Below are positions 43,640 to 53,796 of a stretch of DNA of 64,000 bases, one piece after another. The first letter of the stretch is position 1. Each line of letters starts with the position of its first letter. The notes beneath the pieces are model-generated. The model was not told where the DNA came from. It ran no database searches and saw only the letters and a list, made by a program, of their open reading frames with translations. Source of the stretch: Neobacillus sp. YX16 (GTDB lineage: Bacteria > Bacillota > Bacilli > Bacillales > Cytobacillaceae); contig NZ_CP126115.1 of the NCBI RefSeq assembly GCF_030123505.1, forward strand, positions 1,750,001 through 1,814,000, read 5' to 3'. The position numbers were made by a program, and so were the translations under genes.

Positions 43640-46600
43640 TTGACAGGACAAATTAATAAAGTGTTAGTTGCGAACAGAGGAGAAATTGCAATTCGGGTTT
43701 TTAGGGCTTGTACTGAATTAAATATCAAAACCGTAGCAATTTATTCTAGGGAAGATACTGGAGCCTATCATCGTTATAAAGCAGATGAGGCCTACTTAGT
43801 TGGTGAAGGAAAGAAACCTATAGATGCCTACCTAGACATTGATGGAATCATTGAAATTGCTAAGTTTAGCGGGGCAAATGCTATTCATCCAGGATATGGA
43901 TTTTTATCAGAGAATATTCACTTTGCAAGACGTTGTGAGGATGAAGGAATTATTTTTATTGGACCAACATCAAGCCATCTAGATATGTTCGGTGATAAAG
44001 TCAAAGCTAGGAAACAAGCTGAACTTGCTGGAATACCCGTAATTCCAGGCAGTGATGGTCCTGTCGATACCATCGAAGAAGTTAAGGAATTTACCTTCCA
44101 TCATGGTTATCCGATTATTATTAAAGCGGCCCTTGGCGGTGGCGGACGTGGTATGCGGATTGTTAGGAACCAAGAGGAAATGCAAGAAGCATTTGACCGT
44201 GCTAAATCAGAAGCCAAAGCAGCATTTGGAAGTGACGAAGTTTACCTGGAAAAATTAATTGAGAAACCAAAACATATTGAGGTACAAATATTTGGGGATA
44301 AAAAGGGTAACATTGTCCATTTGTATGACCGGGATTGTTCTGTACAGCGCCGTCATCAAAAAGTAGTAGAAGTAGCCCCAAGTGTATCAATATCCGATTC
44401 ATTACGTGAGAAAATTTGTGCAGCCGCAGTTAAGTTAATGAAGAATGTAGCTTATCTAAATGCAGGGACAGTAGAATTTCTTGTTTCTGGTCAGGACTTT
44501 TATTTCATTGAAGTAAATCCAAGGATTCAGGTTGAACATACGGTAACTGAAATGGTAACAGGAATTGATATTGTACATACGCAAATCTTAGTTGCTGAAG
44601 GTCAGGATTTACACAGTCCAATAGTCGGGATTCCACCACAAGAAGAGATTCGGATTAACGGTTTTGCTATCCAGTCACGTGTTACAACAGAAGACCCGCT
44701 TAATAATTTTATGCCTGATACCGGAAAAATTATGGCTTATCGCTCTGGAGGAGGATTTGGTGTTCGTCTTGATGCTGGAAACGGTTATCAAGGTGCTGTC
44801 ATCACACCCTATTATGATTCTTTGCTTGTGAAGCTTTCTACATGGGCATTAACCTTCGAACAAGCAGCCTCTAAAATGGTTCGGAATCTTAGAGAGTTTA
44901 GAATTCGGGGAATAAAAACCAATATCCCTTTTCTTGAGAATGTTGTAAGACATGAGAATTTTAGAAGAGGGGAATATGATACTTCATTTATCGATTCAAC
45001 TCCGGAGTTATTCGTATTTCCTGCTAGTAAGGACCGTGGAACCAAAATGCTATCGTATATTGGAAACGTTACGGTCAATGGTTTCCCGGGTATTGAAAAA
45101 AAGAAAAGACCCGTGTTTTCGAAACCGCGAGTGCCTAAATTAAAATATGATTTTCCTTACCAGGACGGAACGAAACAAATTCTAGACCAAAATGGTGCAG
45201 AAGGTCTTGTACAGTGGATAAAGAATCAAGATAAAGTATTGTTAACGGATACTACCTTCAGAGATGCACATCAGTCGTTATTGGCAACAAGGGTAAGAAC
45301 AACGGACATTTTGCACATTGCTGAGCCGACTGCAAAGCTTATACCGAACCTATTTTCACTTGAGATGTGGGGAGGAGCAACTTTTGATGTAGCTTACCGC
45401 TTCTTAAAAGAAGACCCATGGGAAAGATTGCATGTTCTTCGTGAAAAAATACCAAATGTTCTGTTTCAAATGTTAATCCGCGGTTCCAACGCAGTGGGAT
45501 ATAAAAATTACCCTGACAATCTTATCAAAGAATTTGTAAGAAAGTCTGCGGAAGAAGGGATTGACGTATTCAGAGTTTTTGACAGCTTAAACTGGGTTCC
45601 AGGAATGGAAATCGCTATTGAGGCTGTCAGGGATAGTGGGAAAATCGCTGAAGCAGCCATTTGTTATACGGGCGATATTCTAGATCCAACAAGAGTAAAA
45701 TATGATCTAAACTATTACAAAGTACTAGCAAAAGAACTAGAGAATCAAGGGGCACATATATTAGGGATAAAGGATATGGCAGGCTTGCTAAAACCCGAAG
45801 CAGCCTATCGACTTATTTCTGAATTAAAAGCAACAATAGATATTCCAATCCATCTTCATACTCATGATACGAGCGGAAATGGTATTTTCACCTATGCTCG
45901 TGCTATAGACGGTGGAGTAGATATTGTGGATACAGCCTTAAGTACGATGGCTGGGCTAACTTCACAGCCAAGTGCAAATTCTCTTTATTACGCATTAGAA
46001 GGTAAGGATAGGAAACCAAATGTAAATATTAATGCCCTTGAACAGCTTTCCTATTATTGGGAGGATGTTAGAAAATATTATTATGATTTTGAAAGTGGAA
46101 TGGTTGCACCACATTCAGAGGTGTACCAGCATGAGATGCCAGGCGGACAATACAGTAATTTACAACAGCAAGCAAAGGGTGTGGGGCTTGGCGATCAGTG
46201 GGATGAAGTCAAGCAAATGTACACCCGGGTCAATCATATGTTTGGGGATATTGTAAAGGTTACGCCATCTTCTAAAGTTGTAGGGGATATGGCACTCTTT
46301 ATGGTACAAAATAATTTATCGGAAGCTGAAGTCCTTAAAAATGGAGACTCGATTGACTTCCCGGATTCTGTAGTTGAATTATTCCAGGGGTATCTCGGTC
46401 AGCCGCATCAAGGATTCCCAGAAAAACTGCAGAACGTAATATTAAAAGGGAAAAAACCATTGGAGGTTCGTCCAGGTGAGCTTCTGCCTGAAGTGAATTT
46501 TTCTGAATTAAAGGAAGAGTTATCTAAAGAGCTGGGACGAAACATTTCGGAAATTGATTTGATTTCCTATGCGCTCTATCCAAAAGTTTATAAAGAGTAT

Positions 46601-47080
46601 TTGAATACGGTTGACTTATATGGGAATATATCGTTCCTAGATACACCTACTTTCCTTTACGGTCTAAGGCTGGGGGAAGAAATTGAAGTAGAGATTGAAA
46701 CAGGGAAAACTCTTATTGTTAAACTTGTCTCAATTGGTCAGCCGCAGTTGGATGGTACACGTGTCGTTTATTTTGAACTAAATGGTCAGCCGCGTGAGGT
46801 TAATATTAAAGATGAAAGTATCAAAGCAGCAGTAATAACTAGATTAAAAGCCAATCCTAAAAATGAGACACATATTTCGGCCACAATGCCTGGAACTGTT
46901 GTCAAAGTATTAGTGGAAAAAGGGGAACGGGTGGAACGAGGAGACCATCTCATAATCACTGAGGCTATGAAGATGGAAACAACCGTTCAAGCTCCTTTTT
47001 CAGGAGTAATAAAAGAAATTTATGTAAAAAATGATGAAGCCATTCAAACAGGAGATTTACTACTTGAATTGGATAAATAG
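43640..47080 (+). CDS. pycA: pyruvate carboxylase
   Basis: A 1146-residue biotin enzyme. Order: biotin carboxylase (KVLVANRGEIAIRVFRAC; ATP-grasp GGGGRGMR), carboxyltransferase TIM barrel (DTTFRDAHQSLLATRVR; the metal-binding HLHTHDTSGNG), and C-terminal biotin carboxyl carrier with Lys1111 in EAMKMET. It forms oxaloacetate from pyruvate and bicarbonate. TTG 43640 follows AAGGGG at 8 bases; GTG 43631 lies in that site. B. subtilis DarB, encoded here too, is reported to activate this enzyme. Confidence 0.95.
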   Translation: MTGQINKVLVANRGEIAIRVFRACTELNIKTVAIYSREDTGAYHRYKADEAYLVGEGKKPIDAYLDIDGIIEIAKFSGANAIHPGYGFLSENIHFARRCEDEGIIFIGPTSSHLDMFGDKVKARKQAELAGIPVIPGSDGPVDTIEEVKEFTFHHGYPIIIKAALGGGGRGMRIVRNQEEMQEAFDRAKSEAKAAFGSDEVYLEKLIEKPKHIEVQIFGDKKGNIVHLYDRDCSVQRRHQKVVEVAPSVSISDSLREKICAAAVKLMKNVAYLNAGTVEFLVSGQDFYFIEVNPRIQVEHTVTEMVTGIDIVHTQILVAEGQDLHSPIVGIPPQEEIRINGFAIQSRVTTEDPLNNFMPDTGKIMAYRSGGGFGVRLDAGNGYQGAVITPYYDSLLVKLSTWALTFEQAASKMVRNLREFRIRGIKTNIPFLENVVRHENFRRGEYDTSFIDSTPELFVFPASKDRGTKMLSYIGNVTVNGFPGIEKKKRPVFSKPRVPKLKYDFPYQDGTKQILDQNGAEGLVQWIKNQDKVLLTDTTFRDAHQSLLATRVRTTDILHIAEPTAKLIPNLFSLEMWGGATFDVAYRFLKEDPWERLHVLREKIPNVLFQMLIRGSNAVGYKNYPDNLIKEFVRKSAEEGIDVFRVFDSLNWVPGMEIAIEAVRDSGKIAEAAICYTGDILDPTRVKYDLNYYKVLAKELENQGAHILGIKDMAGLLKPEAAYRLISELKATIDIPIHLHTHDTSGNGIFTYARAIDGGVDIVDTALSTMAGLTSQPSANSLYYALEGKDRKPNVNINALEQLSYYWEDVRKYYYDFESGMVAPHSEVYQHEMPGGQYSNLQQQAKGVGLGDQWDEVKQMYTRVNHMFGDIVKVTPSSKVVGDMALFMVQNNLSEAEVLKNGDSIDFPDSVVELFQGYLGQPHQGFPEKLQNVILKGKKPLEVRPGELLPEVNFSELKEELSKELGRNISEIDLISYALYPKVYKEYLNTVDLYGNISFLDTPTFLYGLRLGEEIEVEIETGKTLIVKLVSIGQPQLDGTRVVYFELNGQPREVNIKDESIKAAVITRLKANPKNETHISATMPGTVVKVLVEKGERVERGDHLIITEAMKMETTVQAPFSGVIKEIYVKNDEAIQTGDLLLELDK

Positions 47081-47084
47081 TCAT

Positions 47085-47122
47085 AAAAAAAGTTGCCAAG
47101 TATAATACCTGGCAACTTTTTT
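47085..47122. terminator. bidirectional terminator pycA/ctaA
   Basis: Stem AAAAAAGTTGCCA/TGGCAACTTTTTT with the loop AGTATAATACC. Confidence 0.85.
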
Positions 47123-48026
47123 ATTGTTTTTTTCGTGATCTTGAAAGTAAAAAGAGAAAATAGCTTAGGACACCAAATAAACAGGTAATAAATAAAGCAT
47201 GCATTAAAGCAATGAAAAGATTTAACCTGGTAAAAATAACAAGAGCTCCGGATAATACCTGGAGGGATACTAAAGTAAACGCACTAATCCAACCCCAATA
47301 GATAACTTTTTGCTGACGATACTTTTTTACTGCTAAATAAGTAACATATCCAATCCAAATAAAGATGAGACCTGCCGCCGCACGATGTCCCATCTGTACC
47401 CATTCAAATAGGTTAGTTGGAAGGGCTGGGCTGTCATTGATACATAATGGCCAATCACGGCAAACCAAACTTGATTTGGTATGTCGGACTAGGGCACCTG
47501 TATAAATGACAAAATAGCTATAAAAGGAAATAGAGATAATGTGAAAACTCATTCTTTTATCGATAATGAGTTTATCTGCATCAAACTTTTTATCGATTTC
47601 AAAGATTAATAAAGTAAGCAACAATACAGCGGCGAAAGAAATGAGTGATATACCAAAGTGCAATGCGAGAATAAAGTCAGATTGTTCCCAAATTACAGCT
47701 GCTGCTCCTATTAATCCTTGCAATAGTAAAAAGAAAAAAGAAAGAAAGGATAGGAATTTTGTTTCCCTAATATGCCCGATTACTTTCCAAGTCCAAATGG
47801 ATAATATGAGTACCATAAAACCGACCGAACCAGATACTAGTCTGTGAGCAAGTTCGATAACTAATTCAGCAGTTATCTCCGTTGGCACGAACTCCCCATT
47901 ACATAATGGCCAAGATCTTCCGCACCCCATACCGGAATCTGTTTTTGTAACAAGTGCGCCCCCAAGTAAAACTAATATCATCCCAATAGTAGTTGCCACA
48001 GCTAACCACTTTAAAGAACGTCTCAA
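47121..48026 (-). CDS. ctaA: heme A synthase
   Basis: A 301-residue membrane protein with eight transmembrane segments in two four-helix halves. Each half shows a Cys-containing loop ([19 protein letters not shown]) and conserved His ([17 protein letters not shown]). Converts heme O to heme A for the caa3 oxidase. Divergent from ctaB across a long intergenic region, as in B. subtilis. Confidence 0.93.
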   Translation of the reverse strand: MRRSLKWLAVATTIGMILVLLGGALVTKTDSGMGCGRSWPLCNGEFVPTEITAELVIELAHRLVSGSVGFMVLILSIWTWKVIGHIRETKFLSFLSFFFLLLQGLIGAAAVIWEQSDFILALHFGISLISFAAVLLLTLLIFEIDKKFDADKLIIDKRMSFHIISISFYSYFVIYTGALVRHTKSSLVCRDWPLCINDSPALPTNLFEWVQMGHRAAAGLIFIWIGYVTYLAVKKYRQQKVIYWGWISAFTLVSLQVLSGALVIFTRLNLFIALMHALFITCLFGVLSYFLFLLSRSRKKQ

Positions 48027-48207
48027 ACAATCACCTTCTTAAATAAAAGTCTAATAAATCTCGTTCAATATTTTGTAAGTATAATGATTTGGAATATCAA
48101 GCGATAAAAGCACTACCTTATCATAACGAAAACATGGGAAAAAGAACAGAATTATAACTGAAATTTTTGTATAACTTTTATTGAAATTAAGATTGCAGAA
48201 AACTTAA

Positions 48208-48235
48208 AGTTATCACTATTATTATAGTGATAACT
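48208..48235. promoter_or_regulatory. 28-bp palindrome between ctaA and ctaB
   Basis: Perfect 12-bp arms AGTTATCACTAT/ATAGTGATAACT with a 4-base centre. No T run on either side, so more like a dimeric regulator's operator than a terminator. Lies 182 bp upstream of ctaA. The rest of the 590-bp gap is AT-rich, with no ORF that I can support. Confidence 0.6.
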
Positions 48236-48454
48236 ATTGCTAAATAGATAAGGGTCTGATAGAAATAAAAAGAAAGGTTAAATTAGTCTTATATATAACA
48301 ACAATAATATTTGCTTTTGTTGTCTATAACACAAAGAAAATGTTTGGATTTCACTTAATTTAGAGTGTGTTTTATTATCTAAAAATTCTATTATATAGTA
48401 TAATGGGTATTAAATACCGGTGGACACAATTTAGACAAAAATTATTCAAAAAAA

Positions 48455-48463
48455 ATTCACAAA
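48455..48463 (-). promoter_or_regulatory. candidate ResD site
   Basis: ATTCACAAA, the reverse complement of the ResD-type motif TTTGTGAAT, about 150 bp before ctaB. ResD controls ctaA and ctaB in B. subtilis. Confidence 0.4.
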
Positions 48464-48615
48464 AATACACTAAAGTGTGATTTAATATACAGAGAAAGTG
48501 TTCCTTAAATAACAATATTATAAAATAATAATAGCTTTTAAATAACTATTATAATTTGGTAAAGTTATCTATCGGGATTATAATAATAATTACAACATAT
48601 TTAGGAGGGGGAAAG

Positions 48616-49554
48616 ATGCCAAATTCAAAGGCATACGGTGAAGCAACGATAGAAAATGGCTCAACGGGTCTTAATTCTCATATGGCAAAATCCACTATGT
48701 GGAAAGATTTTATGGCACTTATAAAGATTGGGATTGTAAATTCAAATCTTATAACAACATTTACTGGCATATGGCTGGCTCTACATTTTAGTGGTCAAAG
48801 TTTTCTAAGTAACCTAGATATAGTTTTATTTACCGTTATTGGTTCCTCCCTCATTATTGCGGGTTCATGCTCCATAAATAATTTCATTGATCGTGACATT
48901 GACCCTTTAATGGAAAGAACAAAATCAAGACCTACGGTTACGGGGAAAATAGTTCCTTCGAAGGTGCTTGGATTGGGTGTTTTCTTAATTGTTCTAGGAA
49001 CAATTTTTCTATTGTTTACTACCGTAACTGCAACAGTGATTGGACTGCTTGGAGTTTTTAGTTATGTTGTGCTGTACTCATTATGGTCAAAGCGTCAATT
49101 AGTATCAAATACAATCATAGGTAGTATTTCTGGTGCTGTACCACCACTAATTGGCTGGGCTGCAATTGATGGAAATCTTGATATGATGGCATGGGCTCTG
49201 TTCATTATTATGTTTATTTGGCAGCCGCCACATTTTTATGCATTAGCGATGAGGCGTGTAGAAGAATATAGAGCTGCGGGAATCCCAATGCTTCCAGTAG
49301 TAAAGGGATTTAAAACAACTAAGAAACACATCTTAATATGGGTAGCCGCATTACTGCCGACACCTTTATTACTTACTTCATTAGGAATCCCATTTCTAAT
49401 TTTGGCAACCGTGTTAAATATCGGTTGGCTTGTGTTAGGGATTTATGGATATAAGATCAAAGATGATATTAAGTGGGCAAAATTAATGTTTGTGTACTCA
49501 TTGCAATATTTAACAATTATTTTTGTTGCAATGGTCATTGTTACATTAGTTTAG
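48616..49554 (+). CDS. ctaB: protoheme IX farnesyltransferase (heme O synthase)
   Basis: A 312-residue UbiA-family prenyltransferase with seven to nine membrane helices. Aspartate motifs [15 protein letters not shown] (near 95) and the second loop region [21 protein letters not shown] is a heme O synthase hallmark. ATG 48616 follows TAGGAGGGGG; the ORF extension to 48556 is unsupported. First gene before the caa3 structural genes. Confidence 0.93.
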   Translation: MPNSKAYGEATIENGSTGLNSHMAKSTMWKDFMALIKIGIVNSNLITTFTGIWLALHFSGQSFLSNLDIVLFTVIGSSLIIAGSCSINNFIDRDIDPLMERTKSRPTVTGKIVPSKVLGLGVFLIVLGTIFLLFTTVTATVIGLLGVFSYVVLYSLWSKRQLVSNTIIGSISGAVPPLIGWAAIDGNLDMMAWALFIIMFIWQPPHFYALAMRRVEEYRAAGIPMLPVVKGFKTTKKHILIWVAALLPTPLLLTSLGIPFLILATVLNIGWLVLGIYGYKIKDDIKWAKLMFVYSLQYLTIIFVAMVIVTLV

Positions 49555-49614
49555 CTGGGATGTTCTTTCTTAATAATGGGGATTATAAGTATTCCTAAGG
49601 TTATTACTAAAATA

Positions 49615-49655
49615 TCGGAGGCAGTTATACTTTCTTGTGTCTCCGTGTTTCTTTT
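49615..49655 (+). terminator. hairpin between ctaB and ctaC
   Basis: Stem CGGAGGCA/TGTCTCCG-like with a long loop and TGTTTCTTTT tail; probably partial termination between ctaB and the oxidase genes. Confidence 0.5.
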
Positions 49656-49741
49656 AACGTTAAGAAGGAACAATACTACATACATGTTTGATCACAGATA
49701 AGTAAAGAAATCATTTATCGAAAGAGGGGTATGATTTAGCT

Positions 49742-50797
49742 ATGAAAAGGCTTGCAAAATGGCGTTTGATCTCGATATTTGCGATTCTTTCGCTTATCCT
49801 TTCAGGATGTGGCGAACCGTTCCTATCGACTTTAAGGCCAGCTGGTGAAGTTGCAGACATTCAATATGATCTGATGAAACTAAGTACATTGATTATGGTA
49901 GGGGTTATCGTAGTTGTAATGGTAATCTTCTTTATCGTCATGTTTAAGTTCAGACGGAAAGATGAAAAGATTCCAAAACAAGTAGAAGGAAGTCACAAAC
50001 TAGAAATTATTTGGACAGTTATACCAATTTTATTACTATTACTTTTAGCAGTTCCAACGGTTTCTGCTACATTTAAATTAGCAGATGTTTCACCAATGGA
50101 TAAAAAAGATTCAGATGCACTTGTCATCAATGTCCGTTCCAATTTATATTGGTGGGAATTTGAATATCCTGGTCAAGGAATTGTTACTGGTCAAGATTTA
50201 GTTGTTCCAACAGATGAGAAGGTATATTTTAATTTAATATCTTCTGATGTTAAACACTCTTTCTGGGTACCAGCGGTAGGTGGAAAGCTTGATACGAATA
50301 CTGAGAATGTTAATAAATTTTGGTTAGAGTTTGATAGCGCTAAGGCTAAAGAAGCAGGGGATTTATTTTATGGCAAGTGTGCAGAGCTTTGTGGACCATC
50401 ACATGCGTTAATGGATTTTAAAGTTAAAACCATGAGCCGTGATGACTTTGATAACTGGGTTGCAGACATGAAAGATGTTGAAGAACCAAAATTAGCAGAA
50501 ACTGAAAGTGCTCAACGTGGTCAAGAAGTCTTTAATAAAAGTTGTATAGGCTGTCATGCTGTTACACCTGCAAATGGTACACCACCGGAAGCAAGACGTG
50601 CTCCAAATTTAACAAACTTTGGCGAACGTTCTCGTATAGCAGGCGTATTGGATCACAGTGAAGAAGACCTGAAAAAATGGCTTACAGATCCTGAAAAATA
50701 CAAGCCAGGCAACTTGATGACAGGTAGTTATGATCTAACAGAAGAGCAAATTAATGATGTAACAGAATATTTAATGGGATTAAAAGTTCAGGAATAA
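49742..50797 (+). CDS. ctaC: cytochrome caa3 oxidase subunit II
   Basis: A 351-residue lipoprotein (lipobox LSGC) with two transmembrane helices, a cupredoxin domain carrying the CuA site (CAELCGPSHALM, about 217-228), and a fused C-terminal cytochrome c domain with CIGCH and an axial Met (NLMTGSY). The cytochrome c fusion defines caa3-type oxidases. Accepts electrons on the outer face. Confidence 0.95.
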   Translation: MKRLAKWRLISIFAILSLILSGCGEPFLSTLRPAGEVADIQYDLMKLSTLIMVGVIVVVMVIFFIVMFKFRRKDEKIPKQVEGSHKLEIIWTVIPILLLLLLAVPTVSATFKLADVSPMDKKDSDALVINVRSNLYWWEFEYPGQGIVTGQDLVVPTDEKVYFNLISSDVKHSFWVPAVGGKLDTNTENVNKFWLEFDSAKAKEAGDLFYGKCAELCGPSHALMDFKVKTMSRDDFDNWVADMKDVEEPKLAETESAQRGQEVFNKSCIGCHAVTPANGTPPEARRAPNLTNFGERSRIAGVLDHSEEDLKKWLTDPEKYKPGNLMTGSYDLTEEQINDVTEYLMGLKVQE

Positions 50798-50829
50798 TAG
50801 AGGAATTGGAAGAAAGGGAGGTAAAAAGC

Positions 50830-52701
50830 GTGAGTACCTACGCACAAAAAAAAGGATTTGGCGCGACTTTATGGGACTTTTTAACGACTGTTGACCATAA
50901 AAAGATCGCAATCCTATATCTTATTGCAGGTGGATTCTTCTTTGTAGTAGGCGGAATAGAGGCAGTATTTATCCGCATCCAGCTAGCAGTACCTAACAAT
51001 GATTTTGTTAGTGCAGGACTATTTAATGAAATTATAACCATGCATGGAACAACGATGATATTCCTTGCAGCAATGCCGCTTGTTTTTGCTTTTATGAATG
51101 CGGTAATGCCTCTACAAATTGGTGCCCGTGATGTTGCATTTCCGTTTGTTAATGCATTAGGATTTTGGTTATTCTTCTTCGGAGGAGTATTTTTAAACCT
51201 TTCATGGTTTTTTGACGGAGCACCTGACGCAGGATGGACATCATACGCTTCATTGGCAATGGCCTCTAAAGGTCACGGTGTTGATTTCTACGTATTAGGA
51301 TTACAGATATCTGGTATAGGTACATTAATAGGCGGTATTAATTTCCTAGTAACGATTATTAACATGCGTGCACCTGGAATGACTTATATGAGAATGCCGT
51401 TGTTTACATGGACAACTTTTGTCACTTCAGCACTTATCTTATTTGCATTTCCACCATTAACTGTTGGTTTAGTATTAATGATGTTTGACCGTATGTTTGG
51501 ATCGAATTTCTTTGTTACTACAATGGGTGGTAACACTGTTATCTGGGAGCATCTATTCTGGATTTTTGGACACCCAGAAGTTTACATTTTGGTACTTCCA
51601 GCTTTCGGGATTTTTTCGGAAATATTCCCAATATTTTCAAGAAAACGTTTATTTGGATATTCATCAATGGTTTTTGCTACTGTATTAATTGGCTTCTTAG
51701 GATTCATGGTTTGGGCACATCATATGTTTACAACAGGTTTAGGACCTGTTGCAAATGCGATTTTCGCTGTTGCTACAATGGCTATTGGTGTTCCAACTGG
51801 TATTAAAATTTTCAACTGGCTTTTAACCATTTGGGGAGGTAGTGTTAAATTTACAACTCCAATGCATTGGGCCTTGGCATTTATTCCTTCGTTTCTTGCC
51901 GGTGGGGTAACCGGAGTAATGTTAGCAGCAGCAGCAGCGGACTATCAGTACCACGATACTTATTTCGTTGTGGCACATTTCCACTATGTTATTGTTGGCG
52001 GTGTTGTCTTTGCAATCTTTGCTGGTACCCACCTATATTGGCCAAAAATGTTTGGAACGATGTTAAATGAAACCTTAGGAAAGATTACTTTCTGGCTGTT
52101 TTTCATAGGTTTCCATATGACATTCTTTATTCAGCACTTCCTAGGTCTATGGGGAATGCCGCGCCGTGTATTCACATACCTGCCGGGCCAAGGATTTGAA
52201 CTTTCAAACTTAATTAGTTCACTAGGTGCAGTATTTATGTCATTAGGTGTGCTTGTTCTTTTATACAATATCATCATGACATCAGTGAAAAATGTACGCG
52301 TTGGCAATGATCCATGGGGAGACGGAAGAACACTTGAGTGGGCAATACCATCACCGCCTCCATTCTATAACTTTAAACAGCTTCCACTAGTTCGTGGTTT
52401 AGACGCTTACTGGTTAGAAAAGATGGAAGGCAAAAAAGGAATGACTCCTGCAGAGCCGTTAGGTGATATTCATATGCCTAATTCATCAATCCTGCCATTT
52501 GTAATTGCTTTCGGTTTATTCGTTGCAGCGTTTGGTGCATTGTTTAACATGGATGATAAAGCATGGTCAGTACCAGTTCTTATTATTGGTTTATTGATCA
52601 CCTTTGGAGCTATGTTCTTACGTTCTGTGAAGGATGACCATGGTTTCCATATTCATAAAGAAGAATTGATTGATGACGAGGACAAGGGGGTTAAGGCATA
52701 A
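50830..52701 (+). CDS. ctaD: cytochrome caa3 oxidase subunit I
   Basis: A 623-residue heme-copper oxidase subunit I with 12-14 membrane helices. The CuB/His-Tyr motif is GHPEVYILVLPAFG; heme ligands lie in HFHYVIVGG. It reduces oxygen and pumps protons. GTG 50830 follows AAAGGGAGGT; the frame upstream to 50806 includes the ribosome site. Stop overlaps the ctaE start. Confidence 0.95.
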   Translation: MSTYAQKKGFGATLWDFLTTVDHKKIAILYLIAGGFFFVVGGIEAVFIRIQLAVPNNDFVSAGLFNEIITMHGTTMIFLAAMPLVFAFMNAVMPLQIGARDVAFPFVNALGFWLFFFGGVFLNLSWFFDGAPDAGWTSYASLAMASKGHGVDFYVLGLQISGIGTLIGGINFLVTIINMRAPGMTYMRMPLFTWTTFVTSALILFAFPPLTVGLVLMMFDRMFGSNFFVTTMGGNTVIWEHLFWIFGHPEVYILVLPAFGIFSEIFPIFSRKRLFGYSSMVFATVLIGFLGFMVWAHHMFTTGLGPVANAIFAVATMAIGVPTGIKIFNWLLTIWGGSVKFTTPMHWALAFIPSFLAGGVTGVMLAAAAADYQYHDTYFVVAHFHYVIVGGVVFAIFAGTHLYWPKMFGTMLNETLGKITFWLFFIGFHMTFFIQHFLGLWGMPRRVFTYLPGQGFELSNLISSLGAVFMSLGVLVLLYNIIMTSVKNVRVGNDPWGDGRTLEWAIPSPPPFYNFKQLPLVRGLDAYWLEKMEGKKGMTPAEPLGDIHMPNSSILPFVIAFGLFVAAFGALFNMDDKAWSVPVLIIGLLITFGAMFLRSVKDDHGFHIHKEELIDDEDKGVKA

Positions 52702-53330
52702 TGCACGCAGAAGATAAATTAACGTATGAAACATGGCCTGCTGAGCCCGAAAAATCAACCCTTGAAGCAAAAAATAAATTTTTAGGTTTTTGGTTCTTCC
52801 TTGGTGGAGAGACTGTGCTATTCGCCTCTCTCTTCGCTACCTATCTTGCTTTAAAGGATAAAGTGCCTGATACAACACATACATTAGCAAAAGATTTATA
52901 TGACTTGCCATTGACATTTGTTGCGACAATGCTGTTATTAACGAGCTCTTTAACAAGTGTTTATGCGATGTATCACATGAAAAACTTTAATGCTAAAAAA
53001 ATGAATCTTTGGTTAATCCTAACCCTATTATTAGGACTTGGATTCCTTGGATTAGAGATCTATGAATTTACTCATTATGTTCATGAGTATCATCATACAT
53101 TTACAAGTAGTGCATTTGGTTCTGCATTTTACACATTAGTTGGTTTCCATGGGGGGCACGTTGCATTCGGTCTTTTATGGATCACTACGTTAATTGTTCG
53201 TAATGCTAAACGTGGCTTGGATCTATATAATGCTCCTAAATTTTACGTAGCCAGCCTATATTGGCATTTCATTGACGTAGTTTGGGTATTCATCTTCACA
53301 GTAGTTTATTTAATGGGAATGGTGGGATAA
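52701..53330 (+). CDS. ctaE: cytochrome caa3 oxidase subunit III
   Basis: A 209-residue five-helix subunit III, with FWFFLGGETVLFASLFATYL and HFIDVVWVFIFT. One-base overlap with ctaD (TAATG) suggests translational coupling. Confidence 0.95.
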   Translation: MHAEDKLTYETWPAEPEKSTLEAKNKFLGFWFFLGGETVLFASLFATYLALKDKVPDTTHTLAKDLYDLPLTFVATMLLLTSSLTSVYAMYHMKNFNAKKMNLWLILTLLLGLGFLGLEIYEFTHYVHEYHHTFTSSAFGSAFYTLVGFHGGHVAFGLLWITTLIVRNAKRGLDLYNAPKFYVASLYWHFIDVVWVFIFTVVYLMGMVG

Positions 53331-53334
53331 ACTG

Positions 53335-53670
53335 ATGGCAAATTCACAATTAAATTCAGGGAACCCAAGAGTTGACATTGAATATCGTCGCAAAAAAAGC
53401 GCTGAAGAAATGAGACATCAAGTTGTATCATTTGCTTTGATGATTTTCTTAACGTTAATTGCTTTTGCAGTAGTAGCTGCTAAAGGATTTTCAGCTTGGT
53501 TTATCGTGCCGTTTATTCTTTTACTAGCGATTGTTCAAGTTATTTTTCAGCTTTATTATTTCATGCATATGAGTCATAAAGGACATGAGGCACCATCATT
53601 GTTTCTTTATTCAGGATTGCTAGTTGGCTTAGTGACAGTGTTAGCTTTCTCAACAATTATTTGGTGGTAA
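53335..53670 (+). CDS. ctaF: cytochrome caa3 oxidase subunit IV
   Basis: A 111-residue protein with three transmembrane helices and the subunit IV pattern QLYYFMHMSHKGHEAPSL. Four bases after ctaE; ends at a strong terminator. Confidence 0.92.
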   Translation: MANSQLNSGNPRVDIEYRRKKSAEEMRHQVVSFALMIFLTLIAFAVVAAKGFSAWFIVPFILLLAIVQVIFQLYYFMHMSHKGHEAPSLFLYSGLLVGLVTVLAFSTIIWW

Positions 53671-53677
53671 ACAGTAG

Positions 53678-53708
53678 AGAAAATCGGCGTATGCCGATTT
53701 TCTTTTTA
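53678..53708 (+). terminator. terminator after ctaF
   Basis: Perfect 11-bp stem AGAAAATCGGC/GCCGATTTTCT with T tail. Confidence 0.9.
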
Positions 53709-53796
53709 TAGGAACTTGTTTCATTTCTTTGCGTCCTTGGTTTAATAACGTATATAATAAAATTATGATTTCATTACTATTTAGAGGTGATATGCG

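Noticed and set aside
50830..53670. Shadow frames inside the cta operon (for example 51485-51688, 51867-52070)
   Set aside because: Alternative frames of strongly recognised oxidase genes.
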